DNA of 64,000 bases from positions 2,945,501 through 3,009,500 of the forward strand of contig NZ_CP081966.1 in assembly GCF_019823065.1 (NCBI RefSeq), in the 5' to 3' direction. Numbering within the stretch: the first letter of the stretch is position 1; each line of letters starts with the position of its first letter. Position numbers and translations under genes: made by a program. Positions 9,806 to 18,004 of this stretch are shown in pieces. Source of the DNA: Pseudomonas mosselii. GTDB taxonomy: Bacteria > Pseudomonadota > Gammaproteobacteria > Pseudomonadales > Pseudomonadaceae. A model generated the notes under the pieces. That model was not told where the DNA came from. It was given only the letters and a program-made list of their open reading frames with translations, and ran no database searches.

Positions 9806-10567
9806 ATGCAGGCCAAGGTGGCTGAACTCAATGCGCGTCTGGCGTCGGACGATAGCCTCGATGAGCAGATGGACAGCGTCGCCGAACTGGCGGCGGAACT
9901 GGGCTTCGATGCCCTGGTGTACGACTACAGCCCGGTGCCACTGGACCATGTCGGCGAGCTGATCACCCCGAGCGTGGTCCGGCTGCGCCAGACCCCGAAG
10001 GACTGGCAGGACCTGTGGTGTTCCGAGGGCTTTTACCAGATCGACCCGGTGCAGCAGGTGGCGGTGTCCTCCATCGCCCCCTTCGTCTGGTCGTACCTGC
10101 CCAAGGGCGAGACCGTTCTGCAGCGCCACATCGACCAGCGCCACGCTCCGGTGGTCGGTTACCTGCACGACGCACAGCTGACTTGCGGCGTGACCGTGCC
10201 CATCCACCTGCCACGGGGCGGGCTGGCGACCCTGACCGGCCTGCGCCCCCAGTCCAGCCAACGCGACCTGGACGACGCCCGGGAGCACCTGGGCGATTTC
10301 AGCCTGATCGCCCATGCCTTGCAGGAGGCGGCCTATCCCTTGCTGGCCAAGGAGTCCGCCACCCGCGTCATCCGCTTGACCCGCCGCGAGGTCGAATGCC
10401 TGCGCTGGGCCGCCGAAGGCCTGACGGCGGGGGAGATCGCCGAGAAGCTCAACCGCTCGCTGGCGACGATTTCCCTGCACCTGACCTCGGCCATGCACAA
10501 ACTGGGGGCGAAAAACCGTGTCCAGGCGGTCGCCCGGGCGGTGCATTACCGCCTGCTTGATCAGTGA
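9806..10567 (+). CDS. pipR: LuxR-family solo regulator of the PipR/PsoR/OryR subgroup
   Basis: 253 residues from the ATG at 9806, which has GGGAG eight bases upstream; an in-frame ATG at 9722 would add 28 residues. The N-terminal autoinducer-binding domain keeps TraR-equivalent W57, D70, P71 and W85 (DWQDLW...IDP...FVW) but has Trp where AHL receptors have Tyr61, the substitution typical of the plant-responsive OryR/PsoR/PipR subgroup. The C-terminal HTH (LTRREVECLRWAAEGLTAGEIAEKLNRS) is canonical. No luxI lies nearby. The peptidase and peptide-transporter neighbours match the locus of characterised PipR, which responds to a plant-derived ethanolamine amide rather than an AHL. That the ligand is the same here is inference. 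Confidence 0.88.
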   Translation: MQAKVAELNARLASDDSLDEQMDSVAELAAELGFDALVYDYSPVPLDHVGELITPSVVRLRQTPKDWQDLWCSEGFYQIDPVQQVAVSSIAPFVWSYLPKGETVLQRHIDQRHAPVVGYLHDAQLTCGVTVPIHLPRGGLATLTGLRPQSSQRDLDDAREHLGDFSLIAHALQEAAYPLLAKESATRVIRLTRREVECLRWAAEGLTAGEIAEKLNRSLATISLHLTSAMHKLGAKNRVQAVARAVHYRLLDQ

Positions 10568-10587
10568 AGACACAAAAAAGGTCGAAA

Positions 10588-10607
10588 ACCTAGAGAACTC
10601 TCTAGTT
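10588..10607. promoter_or_regulatory. lux box upstream of pipA
   Basis: ACCTAGAGAACTCTCTAGTT: CTAGAG and CTCTAG are perfect inverted repeats around AACT, giving the CT-N12-AG consensus of LuxR-type operators. It ends 58 bases before the pipA start, where a regulator would contact the -35 region. Confidence 0.8.
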
Positions 10608-10665
10608 ATGCCGCGCCACGCGTAGGGTTATTGTGTGCACCATGATTCGCACGGAGCCGGATGAC

Positions 10666-11565
10666 ATGGAACTCACCCAATCGCGTGAAGGTTTTGCCCC
10701 TTTCGGCGACTACCAGACCTGGTACCGCGTCACCGGTGACCTGGATTGCGGCCGCACCCCGCTGGTTATCCTGCACGGCGGCCCAGGTTGCACCTTTGAT
10801 TATGTCGACGCCTACAAGGACGTCGCGGCCGGTGGCTACCCGGTCATTCACTACGACCAACTGGGCAATGGCCGCTCGACCCACCTGCCACACATGCCGG
10901 CGTCGTTCTGGACGGTCAAGCTGTTCCTCGAGGAGCTCGACAACCTGCTGGAGCACCTGGGCATCACCGAGCGCTACGCGCTGCTGGGGCAGTCCTGGGG
11001 CGGCATGCTGGCCAGCGAGCACGCGGTGCGCCAGCCGCGGGGCCTGCGTTGCCTGGTGATCGCCAACTCGCCGGCGGACATGCGCACCTGGGTGCGCGAG
11101 GCCAACCGCCTGCGCGAAGAGCTGCCCAAGGACGTCCAGGACACCCTGCTACGCCACGAGGCCGTCGGCGACTACACCGCCGCCGACTACATCGCCGCCA
11201 CCCGGGTGTTCTACGACCGTCATGTGTGCCGGCTCAAACCCTGGCCGGAAGAGGTGGCGCGCACCTTCGCCCAGGTGGATGCCGACCCGACCGTGTACCA
11301 CGCCATGACCGGACCAAACGAGTTCCATATCATCGGCAGTACCAAGGACTGGACCATCGTCGACCGCCTGCCGCAGATCAACGTGCCAAGCCTGCTGATT
11401 TCCGGGCGCTATGACGAGGCGACGCCGCTGGTGGTCAAGCCGTACCTCGACCTGATCCCCGGGATCCGCTGGGCGCTGTTCGAAAACTCGAGCCACATGC
11501 CTCATGTGGAAGAGCGGGTGGCGTGCATGGGGACTGTGGTGAAGTTTCTTGACGAGAGTCTGTAG
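10666..11565 (+). CDS. pipA: Proline iminopeptidase (PipA-like)
   Basis: 299 residues. The start [10 protein letters not shown] at 10666 has GGAG nine bases upstream; GTG at 10633 and ATG at 10642 are alternatives. Family S33 features are HGGPG (oxyanion), GQSWGG (nucleophile serine), SGRYDEATP (acid) and NSSHMPHVE (histidine). It lies directly downstream of pipR and a strong lux box, matching the pipA target of PipR in other Pseudomonas. The second copy at 8743 heads the ABC operon, so the two may act on related substrates. Confidence 0.92.
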   Translation: MELTQSREGFAPFGDYQTWYRVTGDLDCGRTPLVILHGGPGCTFDYVDAYKDVAAGGYPVIHYDQLGNGRSTHLPHMPASFWTVKLFLEELDNLLEHLGITERYALLGQSWGGMLASEHAVRQPRGLRCLVIANSPADMRTWVREANRLREELPKDVQDTLLRHEAVGDYTAADYIAATRVFYDRHVCRLKPWPEEVARTFAQVDADPTVYHAMTGPNEFHIIGSTKDWTIVDRLPQINVPSLLISGRYDEATPLVVKPYLDLIPGIRWALFENSSHMPHVEERVACMGTVVKFLDESL

Positions 11566-11592
11566 CGCGTAGCATTCGACGGTTTTCCCTTC

Positions 11593-11635
11593 CTCAGGCC
11601 TGTCCGGGTTCATCCCGGCGGGCCTGAGTTTTATT
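11593..11635 (+). terminator. Rho-independent terminator after pipA
   Basis: CTCAGGCC (11593-11600) pairs with GGCCTGAG (11621-11628), with a further CCGGG/CCCGG pairing inside the loop, followed by TTTTATT. Confidence 0.85.
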
Positions 11636-11736
11636 CCTTCCTTCACATCAGCCGTCATCCCAGGCCTCGAACCAGACGATTAACAGCCTGCCCCCCCAGC
11701 GCTATTCTTTGACCATTCCCCAAAGGATTACCCATC

Positions 11737-12159
11737 ATGCGCCGGCTGCTACTGCTGTTGCTGATTACCGCCATCCCGGGCTGCCAGTCCCCCATGCCAG
11801 CCGCCAACCCCGAGATGGCCTGGGTCGACCTTTCGCTGCCATTCCCCAACGACCGGGTGCTGCTGGCCGAACGCCTGGACAAGCAGCGCCTGGAGGAAGG
11901 CCGCTTCTTCCAGGTCACTCCCGGCAGCCATCAACTGGTGGTCAGGTTCGATTACGAAACGAGTGGCGCAGGCGGGCTGAGCATGATGGGCGGCACCACC
12001 ATCCGCCAATGCTATCTGACCCTCGACTACGCCCACTTCCAGGCCGGCCAGCGCTATCTGCTTGAAGCCCGCTCCATGGCCCTCACGCCTGAGGCGAGGC
12101 TGTACAATGCCGCCCGGGAGATCGTCGCAGAGGTCAGCGAGTTCTACTGCCTGATGTAA
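11737..12159 (+). CDS. Small lipoprotein, hypothetical
   Basis: 140 residues with a hydrophobic signal peptide and lipobox IPGC at residues 13-16, so the mature protein starts at Cys16. The remainder is a small beta-rich domain (QVTPGSHQLVVRFDYE) of unknown role that resembles carbohydrate-binding or PEGA-like folds only loosely. It stands alone between the pipA terminator and the kinase-like gene. Confidence 0.75.
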   Translation: MRRLLLLLLITAIPGCQSPMPAANPEMAWVDLSLPFPNDRVLLAERLDKQRLEEGRFFQVTPGSHQLVVRFDYETSGAGGLSMMGGTTIRQCYLTLDYAHFQAGQRYLLEARSMALTPEARLYNAAREIVAEVSEFYCLM

Positions 12160-12201
12160 GCCCATGTCTGTCGATGAAGGAAACCAATCGTTGTGTGACG
12201 C

Positions 12202-12825
12202 ATGAATCGTTCGCTGTTCATTTCCCTGGACGGGCCCAAAGGCACCGGCAAGACCACGCTGCTGGAGTCCGTCACCCAGGCGCTGAGGGCGGACAACAGG
12301 AAGGTGATCCGCATCAGCGAGAAGAAAAGCGATCCTTATCGGGGCGAAACCATGGCCCTGGTCAACCAGTTCGTCAGGGACCCTTGCCGGGATCTGGAGA
12401 TGAAGGTCTGTGAGCGCCTTGCGCTGAGCCGGGCCTGGATTACCCAACATGTGCTGGCCAGGCAGCCCAAGGACAGCATCATCCTGATCGATCGCTGGTA
12501 CCCGTCCGAAGCCGCATTTCGCCGGCTGGTGCCGTTTGCCGAGATCTTGCGGCTGAACATCGAACACGGCGTGCGTGTGCCGGACCTGCATGTTGGTGTT
12601 GTCACCGACCCCGAAATCTCGTGGAGCAGGGCAGCGGCGCGCTCGCGTGGGCTAAGCAGTACCGTGATGCATGAACTGCATGAGCATGTGGTGTGCACGC
12701 AAGCTTTCGAGCGAGCGGTTGCCGATCACGGCTGGGTCTTGTGCCGTAATGAAGGCACCCTCGAAGCGGCGACGCGGCAGGTGGTATCGGCGATCCAGGG
12801 CGTGCTGCCGCCGTCTGATCAGTAG
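12202..12825 (+). CDS. Thymidylate kinase-like P-loop protein
   Basis: 207 residues. The P-loop is GPKGTGKTT (residues 10-18), preceded by LFISLD as in dTMP kinases (FIxxEGxxGxGKT). IDRWYPSEAAF resembles the DRY/H region of the family. The usual LID sequence is not clear, so substrate identity is uncertain. It is probably an accessory deoxynucleotide or other small-molecule kinase, since its setting is not a DNA-metabolism operon. Confidence 0.7.
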   Translation: MNRSLFISLDGPKGTGKTTLLESVTQALRADNRKVIRISEKKSDPYRGETMALVNQFVRDPCRDLEMKVCERLALSRAWITQHVLARQPKDSIILIDRWYPSEAAFRRLVPFAEILRLNIEHGVRVPDLHVGVVTDPEISWSRAAARSRGLSSTVMHELHEHVVCTQAFERAVADHGWVLCRNEGTLEAATRQVVSAIQGVLPPSDQ

Positions 12826-13709
12826 CGTTCCAGCGCGGCGAGGCGGCTCGACAGCCAGGCGTGCAACTGTTTCACCGCAGGCGACAACTGCTTGCGGTGC
12901 GGGCACACCAGGCTCAGCGGCAGCGTCGGCCCGGGGTGATCCTGCAACAGCACGACGAGCCGTCCCGCCAATACGTCGTCACTCACATCCAGCCAGGACT
13001 TGTAGGTGATCCCTTCGCCCGCCACGGCCCAGCGCCGGGCGATATCGGCATCGTCGCAGAACAGGGCGCCACGCACCTGCACGGTCTGCGTCCCCAGTTG
13101 CCACTTGTCGTAGACCCGACCCTGCTGCATGTACAGCAGGCACTGGTGCTCGCGCAACTCCTCGGGAGTGTGCAGCGTGCCTTGTCGCGCCAGGTACTCG
13201 GGCGAAGCCACCAGCACCTTACGGTTCCACGGCGCCAGTGGCAGGGCAATGTAGTTGGCGTCGGCGTTAAGGCCGTAGCGGATGGCGATATCCACCGGGT
13301 CGCGGAACAGATCGGCGATCTGGTCGGAGAGAAACAGGCGCAGGTTCAACTGCGGGTGCTCGCGGCGAAACGCCGTGAGCCAGGGCAACAGCACGTTGCG
13401 CCCCAGGTCGGACGGCGCGGCCACTTGCAACGTTCCGCTTAGCTGGGCGCTCTCGCGCAGCAGGTTGTCCCGCCCTTGCCGGAGCGCTTCCAAGGCGGCC
13501 AGGGCCGAGGGCAGGTACTGCTCGCCCTCGGCCGTCAGGCGCAGGCTGCGCGTGGTGCGGGCAAACAGCCGTACGTCCAGCTCACGCTCCAGGCGCTTGA
13601 CCGCCTCGGCCGCCTGGCCGGGCAGCAGCTCGGCTTCATGGGCGGCCGCGGTAAAGCTGCCCAACGCGGCGCTGCGCACAAAGATGCCGAGGTCGTCGAG
13701 ACGGATCAT
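12819..13709 (-). CDS. LysR-family transcriptional regulator
   Basis: 296 residues. The start MIRLDDLGIFVRSA has GGAGTGAAA immediately before it, so the open frame extending to 13769 is trimmed. N-terminal winged HTH (LGSFTAAAHEAELLPGQAAEAVKRLE), then the substrate-binding domain. It is divergent from the zinc-type oxidoreductase gene at 13816, which is its likely target by the usual LysR rule. It overlaps the kinase-like gene by 7 bases tail to tail. Confidence 0.9.
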   Translation of the reverse strand: MIRLDDLGIFVRSAALGSFTAAAHEAELLPGQAAEAVKRLERELDVRLFARTTRSLRLTAEGEQYLPSALAALEALRQGRDNLLRESAQLSGTLQVAAPSDLGRNVLLPWLTAFRREHPQLNLRLFLSDQIADLFRDPVDIAIRYGLNADANYIALPLAPWNRKVLVASPEYLARQGTLHTPEELREHQCLLYMQQGRVYDKWQLGTQTVQVRGALFCDDADIARRWAVAGEGITYKSWLDVSDDVLAGRLVVLLQDHPGPTLPLSLVCPHRKQLSPAVKQLHAWLSSRLAALERY

Positions 13710-13815
13710 TTTCACTCCTGCAATGAAAGTGTTCACGGGCTCAGCCCGTTTTTCCAAAGTACCGAACACGCCAGACTGGATTCACGAATCAAACCATATC
13801 CAGCAGCGAGTGCCT

Positions 13816-14823
13816 ATGAAAGCGATCGGTTACACCCAGAACGGCCTGCCCATCGAAGACCCTGCGTCCCTTCAGGACATCGACATGCCCAGGCCGAATC
13901 CAGGGCCCAGGGACATCCTGGTGGAGGTCAAGGCCGTGTCGGTCAACCCCGTCGACACCAAGGTGCGCGCCGGCACTTTCACGTCCGAGCCAAAAATACT
14001 TGGCTGGGACGCGGCCGGCATCGTCCGTGAAGTTGGCCCTCAGGTGACCCTGTTCAAGCCAGGCGACCAGGTGTACTACGCCGGCTCCATCGCCAGGCCC
14101 GGCAGCTACAGCGAATACCACCTGGTCGACGAACGTATCGTCGGGCACCAACCGCGCAGCCTGGGCGTGGCGCAGGCGGCAGCGCTGCCGCTGACGGCCA
14201 TCACCGCCTGGGAACTGCTGTTCGACCGTTTAGGCTTGGTCGAAGGCGGCGGGGAGGGCGATGCCCTGCTGATCGTCGGCGCCGCCGGCGGTGTCGGCTC
14301 GATGCTGGTGCAACTGGCCCGGCAACTGACCCGCCTGACGGTCATTGGCACGGCTTCCCGTGCCGAGACCGCTGACTGGGTGCGCGAACTGGGCGCTCAT
14401 CATGTCATCGACCACAGCGCGCCGTTGCACGGGCAACTGCAGGCCCTGGGGATCGAGTCGGTCAGCCATGTCGCCAGCCTTACCCATACCGAGCAACACT
14501 TCGCGCAACTGGTCGAGGTGCTGCGGCCACAAGGTCGCCTGGGGGTGATCGACGACCCGCAGACCCTGGATGTCATGCCGCTCAAGCGCAAGTCGCTGTC
14601 GCTGCACTGGGAGCTGATGTTCACCCGCTCGCTGTACCAGACCGACGACATGGTGCGCCAGCACGAGCTGCTCGAGCGGGTGGCCGGGCTGATCGACCAG
14701 GGCATCCTGCGCACCACCCTGGGCGAGCATTTCGGTGCCATCAATGCCGCCAACATGCGCCGCGCCCATGCGCGGGTCGAGAGTGGCAAGTCGCGCGGCA
14801 AGATCGTTCTGGAAGGCTTCTGA
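13816..14823 (+). CDS. Zinc-type alcohol dehydrogenase-like / quinone oxidoreductase (MDR family)
   Basis: 335 residues of the medium-chain dehydrogenase/reductase superfamily. GroES-like N-terminal domain (VNPVDTKVRAG) and a Rossmann domain with IVGAAGGVGSMLVQLA. The catalytic-zinc Cys/His set is absent, as in ZADH1/quinone oxidoreductases, so it is an NAD(P)H-dependent reductase of quinones or enals rather than an alcohol dehydrogenase. Divergent from a LysR gene; followed by a small ABM monooxygenase, a recurring partner in electrophile detoxification. Confidence 0.88.
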   Translation: MKAIGYTQNGLPIEDPASLQDIDMPRPNPGPRDILVEVKAVSVNPVDTKVRAGTFTSEPKILGWDAAGIVREVGPQVTLFKPGDQVYYAGSIARPGSYSEYHLVDERIVGHQPRSLGVAQAAALPLTAITAWELLFDRLGLVEGGGEGDALLIVGAAGGVGSMLVQLARQLTRLTVIGTASRAETADWVRELGAHHVIDHSAPLHGQLQALGIESVSHVASLTHTEQHFAQLVEVLRPQGRLGVIDDPQTLDVMPLKRKSLSLHWELMFTRSLYQTDDMVRQHELLERVAGLIDQGILRTTLGEHFGAINAANMRRAHARVESGKSRGKIVLEGF

Positions 14824-14888
14824 GCCCATCCGAGAGACAACGGCGGGCCGGTCGATCCGGCCCCCTTGCGATTGATCAGGAGCTTGAT

Positions 14889-15215
14889 GTGAACCCACAA
14901 GACCATCCCCTCGTTTCCCTTGCCATCCTCAAAGCCAAGCCAGGCCTGGCAGCGTCCTTGAAAGCGGCCTTGCTGGCCTTGATCGAGCCGACCCGGGCGG
15001 AACCCGGCAACCGCGACTACATGCTGTTCGAACGCAGCGATGAGCCCGGGACGTTCTACATGCGCGAGGCGTTCGACCACCAGCAGGCCCTGGACACACA
15101 CCTGGCCACCGAGCATTTCCAGCGCTTTGCCGAGCAGGCCGACCCGCTGTTGGCCGAGCCGCTGCAACTGATTTTCCTTGACCCGGTGTCCACCGCCGTC
15201 GCGCCTCATCCCTGA
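14889..15215 (+). CDS. Antibiotic biosynthesis monooxygenase (ABM, YgiN-like)
   Basis: 108 residues with a GTG start preceded by AGGAGCTTGAT. A single ferredoxin-like ABM domain: AILKAKPGLAASLKAALLALIEPTRAEPGNRDYMLFERSDEPGTFYMREAFDH...HL...HFQRF. Members oxidise quinols or aromatic rings without cofactor. It sits 65 bases after the reductase gene and is probably in its operon. A weak GC hairpin (14845-14863) lies between them. Confidence 0.85.
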   Translation: MNPQDHPLVSLAILKAKPGLAASLKAALLALIEPTRAEPGNRDYMLFERSDEPGTFYMREAFDHQQALDTHLATEHFQRFAEQADPLLAEPLQLIFLDPVSTAVAPHP

Positions 15216-15229
15216 GGAGCACCTGCGGA

Positions 15230-16000
15230 TCACCAGGGAACGGGGCTGCCATCCCAGGCCCAGAACGTACCTGTGTCTGACGGTCCGTGTCGGCCAACGC
15301 GTTCGAGGATGCAACTGGCGGCAAACGCGGGCGCGAACAGCTTGTCGCGCGGCACATTGCCCTGGAACGGGCGTGAAAGCAGGGTACCAGTGGTCCCAGG
15401 GTGCAGGGCCAGGACTGTCGAAGCAGGGTTGAGGCGCTTGAGCTCGATGCTTGCCGTGCGCAACAGCTGGTTCAGTGCGGCTTTGCTGGCGCGATAGCTG
15501 TACCAGCCGCCCAGGTGGTTGTCACTGATCGACCCGACCCTTGCTGATAAGGCGGCAAAGGTAACGGGCTGCCGGCGTAGCAACGGCAACAGGTGCTTGA
15601 GCAGCAGGACTGGAGCGAAGCAGTTGGTGGCGAAACTGGCCTGCAACCCCGCCAGATCCAGTTGCGCCAGCGACTTCTCGGCTCGCGCCGGCGGCGCTTG
15701 CAGCACTCCGAGGGTGCTGATGACCAGGTTCAGCTGATCGCAGTAGCCACGGACCTGATCTGCCAGTGCTTGCAGCGCTTGTTCATCACGAGCGTCGCAG
15801 TCGAGGCGAAGCAAACGGCGGCCATGCGTCTGGGCCAGCACATCCAGCTCAGGGCTGCTGCTTGCCTGTCGCGAAACAGCGAGCAGCAGCCCGACGTCAT
15901 CACGTGCCAACAGTTGCGAGCACAGGGCAAGACCGATGCCTTGACTGGCGCCGCAGACCAGCACGTTGGCGGGTGTATTGTGATGGGGGATCAAGCTCAT
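15230..16000 (-). CDS. Short-chain dehydrogenase/reductase (SDR)
   Basis: 256 residues starting MSLIPHHNTP. Rossmann motif VCGASQGIGLALC, and catalytic YSYRASK (YxxxK). Such SDRs in Pseudomonas often sit beside chalcone-isomerase-like, DUF3833 and photolyase genes; here the divergent neighbour is the chalcone-isomerase-like gene. Substrate unknown. Confidence 0.88.
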   Translation of the reverse strand: MSLIPHHNTPANVLVCGASQGIGLALCSQLLARDDVGLLLAVSRQASSSPELDVLAQTHGRRLLRLDCDARDEQALQALADQVRGYCDQLNLVISTLGVLQAPPARAEKSLAQLDLAGLQASFATNCFAPVLLLKHLLPLLRRQPVTFAALSARVGSISDNHLGGWYSYRASKAALNQLLRTASIELKRLNPASTVLALHPGTTGTLLSRPFQGNVPRDKLFAPAFAASCILERVGRHGPSDTGTFWAWDGSPVPW

Positions 16001-16107
16001 TGGGCAATCTACCTGTAAGCTGCAGGTGAGCTTAAATCTATACAAGATTTGCTTTATATGTACAAAAAACTATTCTTGTACAAGTTAAGTCTTCTTGCAG
16101 AATCGTC

Positions 16108-16650
16108 ATGGCATTCCTTGCGCGCTTGGCCTGTCTCTGCCTGCTGCTGACGTCGATGCCAGCGGCTATTGCGGACTGGCGTGCAGCGCTGCCGGCGGCC
16201 CAGCAATTGGGCAGTGGCGACTTCACCTGGTTCGGCCTGCGGCTGTACAGCGCACGCCTGTGGACCGAGGGACCGCGCCATGATTGGAACCAGCCGTTCG
16301 CCCTGGAACTGACCTACCACCGCTCATTGTCCCGGGACACGCTGGTGCAAGCCAGCCTTGAAGAGATGCGTCGCCTCGGCGCCGGTCGCGTGACGCCGCA
16401 ACAGCTCGAAGCCTGGGCCAAGGTACTGCAGGAGGCATTCGTGGATGTGCGCCCCGGCATGCGCATCACCGGCTTGTACCAGCCGGGGCAGGGCGGCCGC
16501 TTCTATGTCGATGACCTGCCCACCCGCACCCTTGCCGACCCGGCCTTTGCCCGGGCGTTCTTCGCCATCTGGCTGGACCCGCGGGCTCGGGATGCCCAGT
16601 TGCGCCTGCAGCTGCTCGGCCTGGCCGGCAAGCCCCGAGGCGGATCATGA
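16108..16650 (+). CDS. Exported chalcone isomerase-like protein
   Basis: 180 residues with a signal peptide (MAFLARLACLCLLLTSMPAAIA). The body (GSGDFTWFGLRLYSARLW..., ALELTYHRSLSRDTLVQASLEEMRRLG, FFAIWLDPRA) fits the bacterial chalcone isomerase-like family, which has a CHI fold but no demonstrated flavonoid activity. It is divergent from the SDR gene and is followed by what looks like the wreck of a DUF3833-type lipoprotein gene. Confidence 0.82.
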   Translation: MAFLARLACLCLLLTSMPAAIADWRAALPAAQQLGSGDFTWFGLRLYSARLWTEGPRHDWNQPFALELTYHRSLSRDTLVQASLEEMRRLGAGRVTPQQLEAWAKVLQEAFVDVRPGMRITGLYQPGQGGRFYVDDLPTRTLADPAFARAFFAIWLDPRARDAQLRLQLLGLAGKPRGGS

Positions 16651-16740
16651 ACATGTAGAGGGCGCTGTTGCTGGTCGCCTGCCTGGTGCTGGGGAGCTGT
16701 GGCTGTTCTTCCGCCGGCTGCCGGAGCCCGCGTCCTTAAC
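16647..16740 (+). pseudogene. Remnant of a small lipoprotein gene (DUF3833-like)
   Basis: The reading is M-N-M-stop-RALLLVACLVLGSCGCSSAGCRSPRP-stop: a lipoprotein signal peptide with lipobox LGSC, interrupted by an in-frame TAG at codon 4 and lost after about 25 codons. The position right after the chalcone-isomerase-like gene is where a DUF3833 lipoprotein is often found, which is the basis of the family guess. Confidence 0.5.
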
Positions 16741-16765
16741 CTGAACACGCGTGGCCCCTGAATAG

Positions 16766-18004
16766 CTACAAGAGTAATCCCAGCCATACCGCCCCAAGAA
16801 TGACCAACTGGCCGGGAATGAGGTATCGAGCAAAGCTGAAACCGCCGTTACTCAGAGCCAGAGCACATTTGGTCAGCGCGTTTGCGGTCAATGCAAGTAA
16901 TCCTGATATCACCAGGTCATCAATACCGAGCCTGCCGGCGATGACCAGCGAGGCGATCGAGGCAGTGGCCGCATGGACGTCGGCCAACCCGCTGACGAAC
17001 GCCGCGACGTTCGCGCCGTAGTGTCCCAGGTGCTGAAGAAGAAACGCCGAGAACAATGAGATGCCGGTTATGGCAGCGGTGACGGCCATAGCGGTCCAGA
17101 GACTGAACGCACCAGCCCCCGGCTGCGCCGCCGACCCGCCATGAGTCGAACGCCAGGGCGCCAGCAGAAGTACCCCATACACAAGCGTGGCCAGCGCACC
17201 GAGCCAGATCGAAGGCCATAAAGGCTCGAGCAAGCGACGATCAATGATGCCCAGCACCAGGGAAAACTGGGTGATGCTGGCGAGATTGGACAATATGGCA
17301 GATCCGGCGAATGACCTGGCAGCAGAGCCTTGCTGACGAGCGCGGTGTGCGAGCAAGGCAATGGTGGCAGTGCTCGAGGCAAAACCTGATGCGATTGAGC
17401 TCAAGGGCAATCCGTACCGAGGCCCCATCAGGCGCATGGCTATGTGTCCCAAAGCGCCGACAGCCATCAGCAAGACCACCAGATTACAGATCGTACGCGG
17501 GTTGAGTACGTTGTAGGGGCCTAGAAACTGGTCCGGAGTCAACGGCAGCACCACCAATGCCACCGTTGACAGCATCAAGCCATTGCGCAGCTCTTCTTCG
17601 CTCAGTTGCTGCAGCACGAAATGATGCAATTCGTGTCGCAGCGCCAACAGCACGGTCAGTACCACACCCGCAGCGGCGGCAAGCTCAGGTTCATTCAGGC
17701 TCAGTGCGCCCAGTGTCAGTACCAGAAGCAGCGCAATTTCACTGGTAATGTCAGGATCGTTGTCGACATGCTTTCGGTAATGCGCACAGAGCATCAACAC
17801 CAGTGCGAGACTCGCGACCGCTACCAGCACCGCCCCTGCCAGTACCATGCTGAGGTAGCCTAGCAACGCGGTGATAGCGAAGGTCCGCAAGCCAGCGGCA
17901 GCTTGGCGTTCGTTACGTCCTTTCCTGCGTTCGCGCTCAAGGCCCACCAGCATGCCAATACCCAATGCCACGGCACCGTGGCCCACATTCACGGTATCGA
18001 GCAT
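16766..18004 (-). CDS. MgtC/SapB-DUF4010 family inner-membrane protein
   Basis: 412 residues, start MLDTVNVGHG at 18004, inside the end of the regulator gene (16-base overlap). The N-terminal MgtC/SapB-like part contains ALGIGMLVGLERERRK and GLRTFAITALLGY; the C-terminal DUF4010 part has further membrane helices, with about ten in all. Role unknown; MgtC relatives modulate ion balance or ATP synthase. Coupled translation to an FNR-type regulator suggests it works under low oxygen. Confidence 0.85.
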   Translation of the reverse strand: MLDTVNVGHGAVALGIGMLVGLERERRKGRNERQAAAGLRTFAITALLGYLSMVLAGAVLVAVASLALVLMLCAHYRKHVDNDPDITSEIALLLVLTLGALSLNEPELAAAAGVVLTVLLALRHELHHFVLQQLSEEELRNGLMLSTVALVVLPLTPDQFLGPYNVLNPRTICNLVVLLMAVGALGHIAMRLMGPRYGLPLSSIASGFASSTATIALLAHRARQQGSAARSFAGSAILSNLASITQFSLVLGIIDRRLLEPLWPSIWLGALATLVYGVLLLAPWRSTHGGSAAQPGAGAFSLWTAMAVTAAITGISLFSAFLLQHLGHYGANVAAFVSGLADVHAATASIASLVIAGRLGIDDLVISGLLALTANALTKCALALSNGGFSFARYLIPGQLVILGAVWLGLLL

